In this document: positions 12,281 to 12,864 of the stretch, piece by piece
Numbering within the stretch: position 1 is the first letter of the stretch
How the letters are laid out: every line of letters begins with the position of its first letter
DNA from: an uncultured Thermomicrobiales bacterium
GTDB lineage: Bacteria; Chloroflexota; Chloroflexia; Thermomicrobiales; Thermomicrobiaceae
DNA length: 12,864 bases
Assembly (NCBI GenBank): GCA_937891245.1
Contig: CALAGB010000082.1
Span: forward strand, 1-12,864
Direction of reading: 5' to 3'
The notes under the pieces: model-generated
What the model was told of the DNA's origin: nothing
The model's database searches: none
The model's input: only the letters and a program-made list of their open reading frames with translations
Program-made: the position numbers and the translations under genes

Positions 12281-12864
12281 GACGATCCTCCTCACGACGA
12301 CCGTTGCCGGGGCGAGCGCGGTCGGGCCAGACGCCGATATGATCCGGTTCCAACTCCAGGCGCACGCGGCGCTCGAGTTGCAGCGCGTCGACATAGTTCG
12401 AAGGCAACTGGAGTCGTCCGGCGCGATCGAGGACGGCGAATTCTTCGGCGATCACCTGATGCTCACCCTCTTCGCCCAGTTCGGTCCGGCGCAACGTTTC
12501 GCTACTGGTGCGGCCATCGCGAATCGCGACGGTGCGACCGGCCTGATTCGAGACGAGCGGATCGTGGGTGACGACCACCACCGTCACTCCGAGGTTGGTG
12601 CTGACCGAACGGAGCACATCCATGATCTCATTCGAGGTCGTCGTGTCGAGTTCGCCGGTCGGCTCGTCGGCCAGCAGCACGCTCGGTGCGTTGGCGAGCG
12701 CGGTGGCGATCGCCACGCGCTGCTGCTCGCCACCGGAGAGCCGATCCGGCTTGTGTCCGGCGCGTTCGGCCAGCCCGACGAGTTCGAGCAGTTCGAGCGC
12801 TCGCTGGCGTCGCTGCTTGCGCGGCAGCCCATCGAGAATCATCGGCATCTCGACGTTCTCCAGC
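12270..12864 (-). CDS. ABC transporter ATP-binding protein with AbrB-like C-terminal segment (N-terminus beyond right edge)
   Basis: The C-terminal 197 residues or so of a second MacB/LolD-type ATPase are visible. Translation is open to the window edge with an ENVEMPMIL stretch typical of the region after the Q-loop. Walker A lies outside the window. Counted from the methionine codon at 12848, the signature is LSGGEQQ (37-43), Walker B LLADEP (58-63) and H-loop THDP (94-97). After the ATPase ends near residue 112, a tail of about 80 residues follows. Residues 133-176 contain VLDRAGRLQLPSNY, then DALQLERRVRLEL and DHIGVWP. This fits the AbrB/SpoVT/MazE swapped-hairpin pattern (D-x-x-G-R-hydrophobic-x-hydrophobic-P ... 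L-x-hydrophobic ... hydrophobic beta strand). Such segments usually bind DNA or mediate dimerisation, and neither is proven here. The gene ends 12270-12272 and overlaps the next ATPase by 11 nt. Confidence 0.88.
   Translation of the reverse strand, partial: LENVEMPMILDGLPRKQRRQRALELLELVGLAERAGHKPDRLSGGEQQRVAIATALANAPSVLLADEPTGELDTTTSNEIMDVLRSVSTNLGVTVVVVTHDPLVSNQAGRTVAIRDGRTSSETLRRTELGEEGEHQVIAEEFAVLDRAGRLQLPSNYVDALQLERRVRLELEPDHIGVWPDRARPGNGRREEDRHGQ
12287..12292 (-). promoter_or_regulatory. Strong ribosome-binding site deciding the start of the second ABC ATPase
   Basis: AGGAGG on the minus strand, 6 nt before ATG 12280-12278. It fixes the start and shows that the gene is translated as part of the same message as the overlapping upstream ATPase. 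Confidence 0.8.

Noticed and set aside
12281..12394. N-terminal extension of the second ABC ATPase to 12394
   Set aside because: It overlaps the AbrB-like tail of the preceding gene. AGGAGG with 6-nt spacing clearly marks the ATG at 12280.
11771..12571. A 266-codon plus-strand open frame opposite both ABC ATPases
   Set aside because: It is Arg-rich low-complexity translation across two real genes and their overlap.
1..12864. CRISPR array, tRNA, rRNA or insertion sequence
   Set aside because: No regularly spaced direct repeats with spacers, no tRNA-like T-loop/anticodon arrangement, and no transposase-like protein were seen on reading both strands. A tRNAscan or Infernal run would be more sensitive.

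Overview
The window is GC-rich (about 60% or more by eye) bacterial chromosome. It holds nine protein-coding genes or gene fragments, and no RNA genes, transposases or CRISPR arrays. The gene content suggests a GC-rich, possibly thermophilic member of the Chloroflexota (Thermomicrobia/Sphaerobacter-like). Pointers are the repeated GAF modules in the kinase, a cytoplasmic-type molybdopterin oxidoreductase with CxxxCxxxC, a BNR/VPS10-type protein, and short palindromic intergenic repeats. This assignment is an inference and a database search would settle it.

Left part (1-5360, all minus strand). Reading right to left: a large MprF-type aminoacyl-phosphatidylglycerol synthase/flippase (5360-2739), a soluble three-GAF sensor histidine kinase (2553-205), and the first 30 codons of a BNR/VPS10-like repeat protein (91-1). 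Both complete genes appear to use TTG starts. The two spacers carry hairpins and candidate -10 elements.

Centre (5360-9431). A rhomboid-like multipass membrane protein (plus strand) is divergent from mprF, and the two reading frames meet head to head with no intergenic space. It converges on a molybdopterin-dependent oxidoreductase (8577-6448, minus) across a perfect 10-bp terminator hairpin. A 347-bp gene-free block (8578-8924) made of palindromic repeat modules separates the oxidoreductase from a ferritin-like diiron/iron-storage protein (9431-8925, minus).

Right part (9637-12864). A two-gene plus-strand operon encodes a membrane-anchored TlpA/ResA-type thioredoxin (CPPC) and a CcdA-type electron transporter. 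Together they are likely to deliver cytosolic reducing equivalents to extracytoplasmic disulfides. A repeat-rich 90-bp spacer follows. Then two overlapping minus-strand ABC transporter ATPase genes of the MacB/LolD type run in from the right edge. Both ATPases carry unusual extra parts: the first has a C-terminal AbrB/SpoVT-like segment, and the second has a roughly 120-residue Pro-rich N-terminus with tryptophans spaced 27-29 residues apart in WRxP-like motifs. Their permease is not in the window and presumably lies further right.

The least conventional items are the two decorated ABC ATPases and the head-to-head mprF/rhomboid-like pair. The rest looks like ordinary cell-envelope, redox and sensing functions.
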